Shown one piece after another: positions 17,519-28,167 of a DNA stretch of 64,000 bases. The notes under the pieces are model-generated. The model did no database searches. It had not been told where the DNA came from and saw only the letters and a list, made by a program, of their open reading frames with translations. The number at the start of each line of letters is the position of its first letter. Positions within the stretch are counted from its first letter, which is position 1. The DNA is from Chryseobacterium sp. FH2 (GTDB taxonomy: Bacteria; Bacteroidota; Bacteroidia; Flavobacteriales; Weeksellaceae): positions 78,495 through 142,494 of the forward strand of contig NZ_LFNE01000009.1 of NCBI RefSeq assembly GCF_001045455.1, in the 5' to 3' direction. The position numbers and the translations under genes were made by a program.

Positions 17519-19234
17519 ATGACAACATTAGAAAAAGCGAAACTTTGGTTAAGTGAAACATTTGATAAAGAGACGAGAGATGCTGTTCAACTTTTGATTG
17601 AGGGCAATTCGCCTGATTTGGAAGATTCTTTTTACAGGGAGTTGGAGTTCGGAACAGGAGGAATGCGTGGAATTATGGGTGTCGGAACCAATCGTTTAAA
17701 TAAATATACGCTAGGTCAAGCTACACAGGGACTTGCAAATTATATGTTGAAGCAGTTTCAAGGAGAAGAAATTAGTGTGGCAATTGCTTATGATGTAAGA
17801 AATAATTCAAAAGAATTCGGAAAATTAGTAGCTGATGTTTTGACAGCAAACGGAATTAAAGTATTGCTTTTCAAAGACCACAGGCCAACCCCGGAATTGT
17901 CTTTCACAGTTCGTGATAAAAAATGTAATGGAGGAATTGTGCTGACAGCTTCTCACAATCCACCCGAGTATAACGGCTATAAAGTATATTGGAATGACGG
18001 CGCACAAATTGTTCCGCCACATGATGAAGCGATTATTAATGAAGTATATTCTGTAAAATTTGATGAAATTAAATTTAACGGAAATGATGATTTAATCGAA
18101 TGGATTGGAGAAGAACAGGACGATGTTTATATTGATGCCTGTATTGAAAATTCTATGTACCAAAATATTGGAAGGGAAAATTTAAACGTAGTTTTTACAT
18201 CCATTCACGGTACTACATATACAACTGTTCCCAAAGCTTTAAAAAAAGCAGGTTTCAAAAAAATTGATTTAGTCAGGGAGCAAATGATCCCTAGCGGAAA
18301 TTTCCCGACGGTAGATTCTCCAAATCCCGAAGAACCGGCCGCTTTGGAAATGGCCATGGATTTAGCGAAAATTACTAATGCAGATATTGTTATCGGAACA
18401 GATCCGGATGGTGACAGGTTAGGAATTGCAGTAAGAAATCTTGATGGAGAAATTCAGTTATTGAATGGAAACCAGACCAATACCATCCTTACTTATTATA
18501 TCCTGAACGAATGGAGAAAGCAGGGAAAAATTACAGGAAAGGAATTTATAGGTTCTACCATCGTAACTTCTGATATTTTCTATGATATTGCCCAAAAATT
18601 CGGTGTTGACTGCAAAGTAGGCCTTACAGGATTTAAATGGATCGGAAAAATGATCCGCGATTTTGAGGGCAGGGAAAAATTCATTTGCGGTGGTGAAGAA
18701 AGTTTCGGATTCATGACAGGGGATTTCGTACGTGATAAAGATTCTTGCGGAAGTATTCTTTTGGCTTGTGAAATTGCAGCTTGGTGCAAAGCAAACGGAA
18801 GAACGATGTATCAGTACATGATTGAAATCTATCAGGAATTGGGAATGTATTATGAAGGATTGGTAAATCTTGTTAGAAAAGGCAGAGACGGTGCTGAAGA
18901 AATTCAGAATATGATGAAAAATTTCCGGGAAAACCCACCAAAAGAACTGGCTGGTTCATTAGTAGAGGAAGTGAAAGATTTCAAAGAGCAAACAAATTTT
19001 GTTGTTTCTAAAAATGAAAAGCAGGTAATGAATGACATTCCAAAATCGAATGTATTGATTTATTATACGCAGGATGGAACAAAAGTTTGTGTAAGGCCTT
19101 CCGGAACGGAACCAAAAATTAAATTTTATATCTCTGTAAAAGACTCAATTACTTCTGAATCAGATTTCAGAGATAAATTAAAGTCTTTGGATGAAAAAAT
19201 TAATGAAGTGAAAAAAGATCTTCAATTGACGTAA
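17519..19234 (+). CDS. Alpha-phosphohexomutase (phosphoglucomutase/phosphomannomutase)
   Basis: 571 residues, the length of the PGM2/PgcA group. It interconverts hexose 1- and 6-phosphates via a phosphoserine. Four family motifs are visible: catalytic loop TASHNPPEYNGYKVYW (near residue 141), metal loop IGTDPDGDRLGIA (near 295), sugar-binding GGEESFGFMTGDF (near 390) and phosphate-binding RPSGTEPKIKFY (near 523). Provides glucose 1-phosphate or mannose 1-phosphate for envelope sugars. Which sugar is preferred cannot be decided from motifs. A REP-like element lies upstream and a heptad repeat downstream. Confidence 0.93.
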   Translation: MTTLEKAKLWLSETFDKETRDAVQLLIEGNSPDLEDSFYRELEFGTGGMRGIMGVGTNRLNKYTLGQATQGLANYMLKQFQGEEISVAIAYDVRNNSKEFGKLVADVLTANGIKVLLFKDHRPTPELSFTVRDKKCNGGIVLTASHNPPEYNGYKVYWNDGAQIVPPHDEAIINEVYSVKFDEIKFNGNDDLIEWIGEEQDDVYIDACIENSMYQNIGRENLNVVFTSIHGTTYTTVPKALKKAGFKKIDLVREQMIPSGNFPTVDSPNPEEPAALEMAMDLAKITNADIVIGTDPDGDRLGIAVRNLDGEIQLLNGNQTNTILTYYILNEWRKQGKITGKEFIGSTIVTSDIFYDIAQKFGVDCKVGLTGFKWIGKMIRDFEGREKFICGGEESFGFMTGDFVRDKDSCGSILLACEIAAWCKANGRTMYQYMIEIYQELGMYYEGLVNLVRKGRDGAEEIQNMMKNFRENPPKELAGSLVEEVKDFKEQTNFVVSKNEKQVMNDIPKSNVLIYYTQDGTKVCVRPSGTEPKIKFYISVKDSITSESDFRDKLKSLDEKINEVKKDLQLT

Positions 19235-19239
19235 ATAGA

Positions 19240-19300
19240 AAATTAGAAGCCGGTTTACTTATTAATCCAACTTCTAATTTCTGACATCTAATATCTAAAT
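19240..19300. repeat. Heptad-repeat array with inverted repeat
   Basis: AAATTAGAAG (19240-19249) is a perfect inverted copy of CTTCTAATTT (19271-19280). The right arm continues as heptads TTTCTGA CATCTAA TATCTAA. Same sequence family as the array at 12011-12094. Lies between phosphohexomutase and aminotransferase. Confidence 0.55.
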
Positions 19301-19313
19301 TAAATAAAAAAAA

Positions 19314-20567
19314 GTGAAAGTTTCAAAATTAGCGGCGAACCTGATTGGTTCTGAAATTGTAAAAATTGGTAACGAAGTAAACGAGTTAAAGGCAAAAGGA
19401 GCGGAAATTGCTAATCTTACCATTGGTGATTTGAATTCTAATATCTATCCGATTCCTGCGAAGCTAAAGGAAGAAATTCAGAAGGCTTATCAGAATAATC
19501 TGACTAATTATCCGCCTGCAAATGGACTTTTATCTTTAAGAAAAGAGGTCTCTAAAGACTTAAAAACGAGATGGAATCTTGATTATTCACCTAATGATAT
19601 TTTGATTACAGCGGGTTCAAGACCATTGATTTATGCAGTGTATAAAACCATTGTTGATGAGGGTGATAAAGTAGTTTATCCTACACCATCTTGGAATAAT
19701 AATCATTATGCATATCTTACTTCTGCTGATGCTGTGGAAGTTAAGACAAGCCAGGAAAACAATTTTCTTCCCACTGCGGATGACCTAAGACCTCATTTGG
19801 ACGGAGCAGTGCTGGTTGCGCTTTGTTCGCCATTGAATCCAACAGGAACAATGTTTACAAAAGAACAGCTTTCAGAAATATGCGAATTGATTTTAGCTGA
19901 AAATAAAAAAAGAAGTGAAGATGAAAAACCGTTATACTTAATGTATGACCAAATTTATTCTAACCTCACTTTCGGTGCAAGACATGTTGATCCTGTTTCT
20001 CTTTTCCCTGAAATGAGAGACTATACCATTTATATCGATGGCATCTCAAAATGCCTTGCCGCAACTGGTGTGCGTGTAGGCTGGGGATTTGGTCCTGTGC
20101 ATATCTTAGATAAAATGAAGGCTCTTTTAACGCACGTTGGAGCCTGGGCGCCAAAACCGGAACAGGAAGCTACTGCAAAATATTTTGAAAATCCGGATGA
20201 TGTAAATGCTTTCGTGGAAGATTTCAAAGGTAAATTGGAAGAAAGCTTAAAAGTCCTTCATAGTGGAATTCAGGATTTAAAAGGAAAAGGTCTTGCTGTT
20301 GACAGCATTGAACCGATGGGAGCACTTTACCTTACCATAAAATTAGATTATATCGGGAAAACTAAACCTGACGGAACCGTTATTGAAAATTCTTCTGATT
20401 TGGTGTTTTATTTAATCAACGAAGCAGGAGTGGCTTTGGTTCCTTTCTCTGCATTTGGAGAAGAAAAATCTGAGCCTTGGTTCAGAGCTTCTGTTGGAGG
20501 TTTGGCTACTGACGAAATTTCTGTAATGATGCCAAAATTGGAGAATGCTTTGAATGCTTTAAAATAA
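19314..20567 (+). CDS. Class I/II pyridoxal-phosphate aminotransferase
   Basis: 417 residues starting at GTG; no ATG start is available without losing the N-terminal VSKLAANLIGSEIVKIGNEV segment. Fold-type I aminotransferase: NLTIGDLNSNIYPIP, then the PLP-phosphate region TAGSRPLIYAVYK, SPLNPTGTMFTKEQ, the Asp/Tyr pair in LMYDQIYSNLTFG, and the Schiff-base lysine motif GISKCLAATGVRVGWGFGP. The conserved substrate arginine lies in PWFRASVGGLA. Amino-acid specificity is undetermined. Ends at a strong terminator. Confidence 0.9.
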   Translation: MKVSKLAANLIGSEIVKIGNEVNELKAKGAEIANLTIGDLNSNIYPIPAKLKEEIQKAYQNNLTNYPPANGLLSLRKEVSKDLKTRWNLDYSPNDILITAGSRPLIYAVYKTIVDEGDKVVYPTPSWNNNHYAYLTSADAVEVKTSQENNFLPTADDLRPHLDGAVLVALCSPLNPTGTMFTKEQLSEICELILAENKKRSEDEKPLYLMYDQIYSNLTFGARHVDPVSLFPEMRDYTIYIDGISKCLAATGVRVGWGFGPVHILDKMKALLTHVGAWAPKPEQEATAKYFENPDDVNAFVEDFKGKLEESLKVLHSGIQDLKGKGLAVDSIEPMGALYLTIKLDYIGKTKPDGTVIENSSDLVFYLINEAGVALVPFSAFGEEKSEPWFRASVGGLATDEISVMMPKLENALNALK

Positions 20568-20582
20568 AAAATATAATATACC

Positions 20583-20634
20583 AATCTAACAGGGTAACAA
20601 TTTACTAATTAAATGTTACCCTGTTAGATTTTTT
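20583..20634 (+). terminator. Intrinsic terminator with 17-bp perfect stem
   Basis: Arms 20583-20599 and 20614-20630 are perfect complements (AATCTAACAGGGTAACA), loop 14 nt, followed by T6. Confidence 0.9.
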
Positions 20635-20652
20635 AATTATTACATTAGAATC

Positions 20653-21378
20653 ATGAAAATAATCGCAGTCATTCCTGCACGTTACGAAGCAAGTCGTTTT
20701 CCGGCAAAGCTGATGCAGATGTTGGGAGAAAAAACAGTTATCACTACAACATATCAAAATGTTGTAGAGACAGGTTTGTTTGATGAAGTTTTTGTAGCGA
20801 CAGATTCAGAAATTATTTTTAATGAGATCGCAAAAAACGGGGGAAAAGCTGTCATGACCGGGCAACACGAAACAGGAAGCGACCGAATTGCAGAAGCGGT
20901 ACAAAATATTGATTGTGATATTGTCATTAACGTTCAGGGAGATGAACCTTTTTTAAAATTAGAACCTTTAAAACAGCTAATTGAAGTGTTCCATAACGAT
21001 GAAAATCAGGAGATTTCTTTAGCTTCATTAAAAATAAAACTAACTGAAAAAGAAGAAGTTGAAAATCCTAATAACGTAAAAGTAATTACGGATAACAATG
21101 GTTTTGCATTATATTTCAGCCGTTCTGTGATTCCCTTTCACAGGGAAATTTCTTTTGATGTAAATTATTTTAAACACATTGGAGTTTACGCTTTCAGAAA
21201 GCATGCTCTGCTTCAATTTTCAAAACTGGAAATGAAACCTTTGGAAATTTCCGAGAAAATTGAATGTATCCGCTATCTCGAATATGGTATGAAAATCAAG
21301 ATGATAGAAACTAATTTTGTCGGAGTTGGAATAGATACACCCGAAGATTTGGAGAAGGCTAGAAAACTATTAAAGTAA
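20653..21378 (+). CDS. kdsB: 3-deoxy-manno-octulosonate cytidylyltransferase
   Basis: Activates Kdo as CMP-Kdo for lipopolysaccharide inner core synthesis. 241 residues, full length. Nucleotidyltransferase motifs: [18 protein letters not shown] (CTP binding), [33 protein letters not shown] and [11 protein letters not shown], ending [15 protein letters not shown]. Works after KdsA, encoded at 40936-41745 on the same strand. A terminator follows directly. Confidence 0.97.
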   Translation: MKIIAVIPARYEASRFPAKLMQMLGEKTVITTTYQNVVETGLFDEVFVATDSEIIFNEIAKNGGKAVMTGQHETGSDRIAEAVQNIDCDIVINVQGDEPFLKLEPLKQLIEVFHNDENQEISLASLKIKLTEKEEVENPNNVKVITDNNGFALYFSRSVIPFHREISFDVNYFKHIGVYAFRKHALLQFSKLEMKPLEISEKIECIRYLEYGMKIKMIETNFVGVGIDTPEDLEKARKLLK

Positions 21379-21388
21379 GGGGGGAATT

Positions 21389-21413
21389 GGCAAATTGGCT
21401 GATTTGCCTTTTT
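21389..21413 (+). terminator. kdsB terminator
   Basis: Stem GGCAAAT/ATTTGCC (21389-21395 with 21402-21408), loop TGGCTG, then T5. Confidence 0.8.
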
Positions 21414-21431
21414 ATGTTATTGCAAAAGCCT

Positions 21432-21439
21432 TATATTTG
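21432..21439 (+). promoter_or_regulatory. -7 box TATATTTG
   Basis: Perfect TAnnTTTG 17 nt before the ATG at 21457; no clear -33 element. Confidence 0.5.
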
Positions 21440-21456
21440 AATTATAATTAAGATTA

Positions 21457-22119
21457 ATGAAGAAATTACTTTTAGTATTTGTCCTTGCATTTTCACAAAT
21501 ATCATTTGCCCAGACTGCAAAGGAAATTATTGATAAAAATATCGAATTATCAGGAGGATTAACAAGTTGGAAGCTTTTGAATTCAGTATTACTTCAAGGG
21601 AAAGTAGTTTTAGGCATTAAAGATGAATACCCGATTAAAATTTATCAGCAACGCCCGAATCTTACAAAAACTGTAATTACAATTAATGGAAAAGATACGG
21701 CTATCGAAGGGTATGATGGGACGAAAGGATATGCAATGAATTATGCAACCAATAAACTTCAGGAATATGCCGAATATATACCGGAAAGCTTTGATAACGA
21801 TTTTATTGACTGGGAAAATAAAGGTTTTGATGCTAAATATTTAGGAAAAGAAAAGGTAGGAGATATTTACTGTCATAAGGTTGAATTAACGAAAAATGTC
21901 AACAAAAACATATATTATTTTGATACGAAAACGTACATGCTTTTAAAAGAAATAAAAAAAGACGAAACGTTAATTTATTCTGATTACAAGAAAGTTGGGA
22001 ATTTGGCAATGCCTTTCAGAATTGATTCTTCAAGTCCGAGAAAAGACGGAGATTATGTAATGCTTTTAAATAAAGTAGAGATCAATAAAGTGTTTCCCGC
22101 GAATACTTTTAAATTTTAA
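21457..22119 (+). CDS. LolA/outer-membrane lipoprotein-sorting-like secreted protein
   Basis: 220 residues. Signal peptide MKKLLLVFVLAFSQISFAQ, then a domain rich in alternating strands: AKEIIDKNIELSGGLTSWK, LLQGKVVLG, IYQQRPNLTKTVITINGKD, GYDGTKGYAMN, VGDIYCHKVELT and YYFDTKTYMLLKEI. This layout fits the LolA/LppX-type half-barrel found in many Bacteroidota periplasmic proteins that bind lipid or lipoprotein. It lies 40 nt upstream of the glutathione peroxidase gene. Partner and ligand unknown. Confidence 0.72.
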   Translation: MKKLLLVFVLAFSQISFAQTAKEIIDKNIELSGGLTSWKLLNSVLLQGKVVLGIKDEYPIKIYQQRPNLTKTVITINGKDTAIEGYDGTKGYAMNYATNKLQEYAEYIPESFDNDFIDWENKGFDAKYLGKEKVGDIYCHKVELTKNVNKNIYYFDTKTYMLLKEIKKDETLIYSDYKKVGNLAMPFRIDSSSPRKDGDYVMLLNKVEINKVFPANTFKF

Positions 22120-22159
22120 TTGAATAATTGCAGAAAACTGCAGCCAAATAATAATAGAA

Positions 22160-22735
22160 ATGAAAAAAGTTTTTTTACTAATGCTTTCGTTTGTAGCATT
22201 TTTACAAAGCTGCATGAACCAAAAAAGTGAAGTTTCTAAAGCTAAAACCGATGAACTTATGGGAAAAACAATATATGATTTCAAAGTGGAAAGCCTTGAC
22301 GGAAAGGAAATTAACTTTGCAGATTTTAAAGGAAAAAAAATTCTTATTGTGAATACAGCTTCTGAGTGTGGTTTTACGCCTCAATATGCTGATTTAGAAA
22401 AAGTTGCGGAAGAGTATAAAGATAAGGTTGTTGTTGTAGGTTTTCCTGCAAACAATTTTGGAGGACAAGAACCGGCAACTAATACTGAAATCGGAGCTTT
22501 TTGCCAGAAAAATTATGGAGTGACATTTCCTTTAGCAGCAAAAGTTTCTGTAAAAGGTGATGATACAGCACCAATTTTTAAATATTTAACTGAAAAAGAA
22601 TTAAACGGAGTAAAAAATACGACCATTCTTTGGAACTTCACAAAATTCTTAGTTGATGAAAACGGAAAATTGATCGATTCTTTCATCAGTACTACAAAGC
22701 CTACAAGCGAATCTATCACGAAATATTTTAAATAA
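22160..22735 (+). CDS. Glutathione peroxidase-family lipoprotein
   Basis: Thiol peroxidase that reduces peroxides, probably using thioredoxin rather than glutathione. 191 residues with a lipoprotein signal (lipobox LQSC, Cys near residue 18). Active-site motif NTASECGFTPQYADLEK carries Cys in place of selenocysteine. FPANNFGGQEPATN supplies the Gln, and ILWNFTKFLVD the Trp/Asn of the tetrad. A second Cys in GAFCQKNYGVTFP is at the position of the resolving cysteine. Attached to a membrane facing the periplasm. The gene is followed by a REP-like hairpin. Confidence 0.92.
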   Translation: MKKVFLLMLSFVAFLQSCMNQKSEVSKAKTDELMGKTIYDFKVESLDGKEINFADFKGKKILIVNTASECGFTPQYADLEKVAEEYKDKVVVVGFPANNFGGQEPATNTEIGAFCQKNYGVTFPLAAKVSVKGDDTAPIFKYLTEKELNGVKNTTILWNFTKFLVDENGKLIDSFISTTKPTSESITKYFK

Positions 22736-22748
22736 AAATATATCTTAG

Positions 22749-22843
22749 AGCTTCGACTTTGCTCAGCTTGACACTACTATAAGTATCTGGAAATTAACAG
22801 TTATTATTAGATATGTCAAGCTGAGCAAAGTCGAAGCTTTTTT
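22749..22843. repeat. REP-like 25-bp inverted repeat, doubling as terminator
   Basis: AGCTTCGACTTTGCTCAGCT and five more bases (22749-22773) are perfectly repeated in inverse at 22814-22838, with a 40-nt spacer and a T6 run on the right. It sits between two convergent genes and is intact, unlike the related copies at 17393 and 48893. Confidence 0.75.
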
Positions 22844-22857
22844 AATTCATAACTTAA

Positions 22858-23514
22858 TCAGGAATTACTTTTCTCCGCAAAACAAAAAATATTTCCCAGT
22901 TTTATACTAGAGTAGCCATTACTTTTTATTTTGGAAGAATTGATCATTGCTTTGGCCAAAATATTGGTTGGAAGCGGTTTTTGACTCTCTAAAAGTCCTA
23001 TTTTATTGGCAAATTTGATAATGCGGCTTCCTAGAACTTCTCCGGCTCTGTCAGAATCTTTTCTTTCCAGCATTCCGGGTTTGAAAATGGTAATTTTATT
23101 AAAATGTAACTTTTTTACAGCTTCTTCCAATTCACCTTTCATCTTCGAATAAAATATTTTAGATTTCGGACTGGCTCCATAAGCTGAAACCAAAATATAA
23201 TCTTCAACATTGTTTTCTTTTGCAGCTTTTGCAAATTCGTATTGATAATCAAAATCAACTTTTCTTTGCGCTTCCTTGCTTCCTGCATTTTTTAGCGTTG
23301 TTCCAAGACAGGAAAAAGCGACATCGCCCTTTACTTCATTTTTCCATTCTTCCGGATTCTCAAAATTGACAATATGAATTTTTAATTTATCATTTTGAAT
23401 ATCAACAGGTTTTCTTACAAAAATATCTACTTCTTCAAAGTCTTTGTCATTAAGTAACTGATTGACCAAATCTTTTCCTGTAGCACCTGTTGCGCCTATG
23501 ACTAAAGCTTTCAT
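22858..23514 (-). CDS. NAD(P)H-binding atypical SDR (TIP30/CC3-like)
   Basis: 218 residues. Rossmann start KALVIGATGATGKDLVNQLL (GxxGxxG), VAFSCLGTTLKNAGSKEA, the catalytic pair in IFYSKMKGELEEAVK (YxxxK) preceded by YILVSAYGA, and TIFKPGMLERKDS. This is the layout of TIP30/CC3-type atypical short-chain dehydrogenases, often annotated as oxidoreductases or NADH-binding proteins. Substrate unknown. Convergent with the peroxidase gene. Confidence 0.82.
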   Translation of the reverse strand: MKALVIGATGATGKDLVNQLLNDKDFEEVDIFVRKPVDIQNDKLKIHIVNFENPEEWKNEVKGDVAFSCLGTTLKNAGSKEAQRKVDFDYQYEFAKAAKENNVEDYILVSAYGASPKSKIFYSKMKGELEEAVKKLHFNKITIFKPGMLERKDSDRAGEVLGSRIIKFANKIGLLESQKPLPTNILAKAMINSSKIKSNGYSSIKLGNIFCFAEKSNS

Positions 23515-23636
23515 AATAATTAGATTAATTGTGATAATGATTGTTTCTTAAATTTACTAAATTTGGAGGAATAATTGAGAAATTAAAGATTATTTATTGA
23601 AAATTACTCATTACCAGATATTTATTACTATAAAAT

Positions 23637-23990
23637 ATGAATGCCAACGAAATTTTAGATTACTGTCTTGCAAAAAAAGGAGTTACCGAAACTTTTCCGT
23701 TTGACAATGAAACGCTTGTCATGAAAGTCGGAACTAAAATGTTTCTTCTGATGCCATTGGAAAAACAACCTTTAAATATCAATGTAAAAACAGATCCGGA
23801 ATGGAGTGCAGAACTTCGTGAACAGCATCCGCAAATTACAGGAGCATTTCATATGAATAAAACACATTGGAATTCTGTAATGGTAGATGGATTGAGAAGG
23901 GATTTAATTTTTAAATTAATCGATCAGTCTTATGAATTGGTATTTAATTCAATGACGAAAAAGGCGAAGGAAGAGATTTTAAACAGTTAA
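23637..23990 (+). CDS. MmcQ/YjbR family protein
   Basis: 117 residues, one domain: YCLAKKGVTETFPFDNETLVMKVGTKMFLLM, then KTDPEWSAELREQHPQITGAFHMNKTHWNSV and a final helical DLIFKLIDQSYELV. These are the YjbR/CyaY-like double-wing signatures. Proteins of this family have been described as DNA-binding, but a physiological role is not known. Monocistronic. Confidence 0.88.
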   Translation: MNANEILDYCLAKKGVTETFPFDNETLVMKVGTKMFLLMPLEKQPLNINVKTDPEWSAELREQHPQITGAFHMNKTHWNSVMVDGLRRDLIFKLIDQSYELVFNSMTKKAKEEILNS

Positions 23991-24427
23991 TTTCTTTTTT
24001 ATTCATAAATAAATAATTATTTATTGTGGTTATAAATGCTTGTTAACTATACATTTAACATAATGAATTTTTCCAAAAAAAGTGATATAAAATAATGTGT
24101 AAATCATTTTTATTTTTTTTCTTTGAAATGTTGAAACTAATCAAAAGATAAAAAAGAAGTTGTTTCAAAGAGCAAAAACAAAACAACTTTAGAAGGTAAA
24201 ACTACAAAAAGAGTAGAATGTGCAACTGTAACAGTAACTTGTACTTCTGCATATACTTGTCAGGATTGGACTGCTGAGCAATGGGTATATTAGGGACAGC
24301 AAATTCAAAATAATTATTGTATGATCGGTAGCCCTTTTAATCCTTAACCATTGTTTACAACTGAATAGGCTTCAGGCCTAGATTAATTGTATTAATCTAA
24401 AGTAATAATTATAGACCGTCCAAAGAA
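23991..24427. other. Long AT-rich intergenic stretch
   Basis: Apart from the broken lanthipeptide-like precursor at 24128-24293, this stretch shows no coding frame. 23991-24127 is very AT-rich, and 24294-24427 contains only short imperfect palindromes (for example AGGC-TTCA-GGCCT near 24368-24380). The disorder fits decay of a former peptide locus. Confidence 0.5.
24128..24293 (+). pseudogene. Frameshifted class I lanthipeptide-like precursor
   Basis: ATG 24128 reads MLKLIKR then TAA. One frame over, open from 24141 to the TAG at 24291, the translation continues KKEVVSKSKNKTTLEGKTTK, then RVECATVTVTCTSAYTCQDW and TAEQWVY. Joined, they resemble the leader of Bacteroidota class I lanthipeptides (KL.l.KE.vskLn..e...l.GG) followed by a Thr/Ser/Cys-rich core. 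A single-base indel near 24146 would restore the frame, but the double-glycine now reads E-G. The GLPGLI gene, a common neighbour of such precursors, follows. No lanthionine synthetase is in the window. Confidence 0.5.
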
Positions 24428-24435
24428 TACCTTTG
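24428..24435 (+). promoter_or_regulatory. -7 box TACCTTTG
   Basis: Perfect TAnnTTTG 40 nt before ATG 24476; it also falls where a spurious upstream TTG start (24437) would be, which supports the later start. Confidence 0.5.
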
Positions 24436-24475
24436 GTTGCTTTTGGAAATTTATAGTGAAAATAAACAAAGGAAT

Positions 24476-25312
24476 ATGAATTTTAGAAAAAAACAAATTT
24501 TAACAATTATATTTTTATTCGTTTTCTCTGTATCGTTTTCTCAAACAATTAAGAGTGATTCGTTGCGGGGAAAATTTACTTATTTGCTTCAATGCAAACC
24601 CAATACTCTAAATCGGGATTATGTTTATAAGGAACTTTTCTCATTACAAATAAGTGATAGCCGTGCTTTTTTTATTAGTGAAAATAGATTGAAATTTGAC
24701 TCACTTTTTATGGCGAAATTTAATAAGAATAAGAGTCATATTGATTTGAATAATGTTTCAACACAGACATCTAATTTTCTAATTATCCAAACAAATGATA
24801 ATTCACAATATTACGAGGCAGTAGGAATGAGCTTGTTATCTTATAATAGTGCAGTAATTGATAATTGGAAACTTATTGATGAAACCAAAGTAATTAATTC
24901 TATTGCTTGTAAAAAAGCGGAGGTGCACTACAAAGGAAGAGATTGGACGGCTTGGTATGCAACCGAAATTCCCTTTCCTTATGGTCCTAACAAATTTAGC
25001 GGTCTTCCAGGATTAATTGTGAAAATAACTGATAAAACGGGAGATTATGGTTTTGAATTGGTAAAATCAATACCAAGTTCCAATTTGAAAGGACAGACAA
25101 TAGCAATAAATAAGATGTACTATCAGAATTCTAAGTTGATTACAAAAAAAGAATTAGTTCAAGCGAGGGCGGATTTCAGAGAAAATGCAAAATACCAATT
25201 GGAAAGTATGGGTACAGTATTTTCCCAAGATCAAAAAGATAATTTACGTGAGCGGCAGAAAAGAATTGAAATAGAAAAAAATACACGTAATCCCATTGAG
25301 TTAGAGGATTAA
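24476..25312 (+). CDS. GLPGLI family secreted protein
   Basis: 278 residues from ATG 24476; the in-frame TTG at 24437 lies at the transcript start and would spoil the signal peptide MNFRKKQILTIIFLFVFSVS. The family-defining motif is present as KFSGLPGLIVKI (near residue 179), preceded by WTAWYATEIPFPYGPNKF and by IACKKAEVHYKGR. The C-terminus KNTRNPIELED is also family-typical. GLPGLI proteins are exported Bacteroidota proteins of unknown function, often multi-copy and near GG-leader peptide genes, as here. Confidence 0.9.
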   Translation: MNFRKKQILTIIFLFVFSVSFSQTIKSDSLRGKFTYLLQCKPNTLNRDYVYKELFSLQISDSRAFFISENRLKFDSLFMAKFNKNKSHIDLNNVSTQTSNFLIIQTNDNSQYYEAVGMSLLSYNSAVIDNWKLIDETKVINSIACKKAEVHYKGRDWTAWYATEIPFPYGPNKFSGLPGLIVKITDKTGDYGFELVKSIPSSNLKGQTIAINKMYYQNSKLITKKELVQARADFRENAKYQLESMGTVFSQDQKDNLRERQKRIEIEKNTRNPIELED

Positions 25313-25422
25313 AACAATCTTTTTGAAAAAACTTCTGAATTAGAAAAACGTTAACGTAAAGAGAATGAAAGTATCAAGACAAAAAATTACCAATTAGTTT
25401 AAGAATTATTAACCGTATAATT

Positions 25423-26355
25423 TTATAAGGTTTTTTTGTATTCAAACTCTTCCGTTAATCTTTTATCTTCATCCAGTCTCTCAATTAATTTTTCAAGACC
25501 TTCGAATTTTATTTCGTCATGAAGAAAATCCCTGAATTTCACAGTAATTTTTTCATCATAAATATCTCCTTCAAAATCGAGGATATAAACTTCGACTGTT
25601 AATTTTTCTCCGTTTACTGTTGGATTGGTTCCAACACTTAACATTCCTTTATATTGTTTTCCGTTTACAAGAACTTCAACAATGTATGCACCTTTTTTGG
25701 GTAAAAGTTTAATTGATTCTGTTTCGATATTAGCAGTCGGATAGCCTATTGTTCTCCCGATTTTTTTTCCATGAACAACGGTTCCGGAAACAGAGTAGGA
25801 GTAACCCAGCATTTCGTTTGCATCTTTGATATTTCCTGCTAAAAGAGCGTTTCGGACTTTGGTAGAGCTGATATTGTTTTCGTGAATATTAATTGCTTCC
25901 ATTTGCTCTACCTCAAAATCAAGTTCTTTTGATAATTTTTGAAGCAATTCAAAGTTTCCGCTTTTATTCTTCCCGAAAGAATGGTCATAACCGATAATTA
26001 AATATTTTACGTTTAATTTATCAATTAAAATCTGGCGTACAAATTCTTCACCCGTTAAGTTTCTGAATTCTTCGTCAAATTCTTTTAAAAATAAATTATC
26101 AATTCCATATTTTTCAATTAATAATTTCTTCTCTTCCAGAGTATTAAGAAGTTTTAAATCTTCATTCGGATTAAAAACAAATCTCGGATGTGGCCAGAAA
26201 GTGAGAATGGCAGTTTCCAAATCATTCTCAGAACCTATTTTTATTAATTCATCAATAATACTTTTATGACCAAGATGTACTCCGTCAAACATACCTAAAG
26301 ACAATGCTAATGGCTTTTGTGAAGTATAATCTGTGAAATTCTTGAAAACTTTCAA
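25423..26355 (-). CDS. ribF: Bifunctional riboflavin kinase / FAD synthetase
   Basis: Makes FMN from riboflavin and FAD from FMN. 310 residues. The N-terminal adenylyltransferase domain (1-180) has SLGMFDGVHLGHKSI (HxGH-like), FDEEFRNLTGEEFVRQIL and LIIGYDHSFGKNKSGN, and ISSTKVRNALLAGN. The C-terminal kinase domain carries VHGKKIGRTIGYPTANIE and the Glu in LTVEVYILDF. Normal length. A TAnnTTTG promoter lies 21-28 nt upstream of the ATG. Confidence 0.96.
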   Translation of the reverse strand: MKVFKNFTDYTSQKPLALSLGMFDGVHLGHKSIIDELIKIGSENDLETAILTFWPHPRFVFNPNEDLKLLNTLEEKKLLIEKYGIDNLFLKEFDEEFRNLTGEEFVRQILIDKLNVKYLIIGYDHSFGKNKSGNFELLQKLSKELDFEVEQMEAINIHENNISSTKVRNALLAGNIKDANEMLGYSYSVSGTVVHGKKIGRTIGYPTANIETESIKLLPKKGAYIVEVLVNGKQYKGMLSVGTNPTVNGEKLTVEVYILDFEGDIYDEKITVKFRDFLHDEIKFEGLEKLIERLDEDKRLTEEFEYKKTL

Positions 26356-26375
26356 AACGAAAAAAAATTTGATTG

Positions 26376-26383
26376 CAAATATA
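26376..26383 (-). promoter_or_regulatory. ribF promoter, -7 box TATATTTG
   Basis: Perfect TAnnTTTG on the minus strand with about 16 nt of leader before ATG 26355. The rest of the divergent gap 26384-26593 is AT-rich and shows no further feature. Confidence 0.55.
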
Positions 26384-26593
26384 AAGCCTTTAAAATTATC
26401 TATGATAATATAGGAAGAGTTATTTTCAAGTTATGATTTTTTATAGCATCTATTATATAGAAGACTATTTTTATAATGTATATCTTTAAATCGTATTATC
26501 ATATTAAAATCAAAGGAAAATTCAAAAAAATAAACAGTAAAATTTGGTTTTAAGCTTCTTCAAAAAGTATGATAAAAATCTTTTTTTTACCAA

Positions 26594-28152
<1,559 letters not shown>

Positions 28153-28167
28153 TTAGAAATATAGAAT

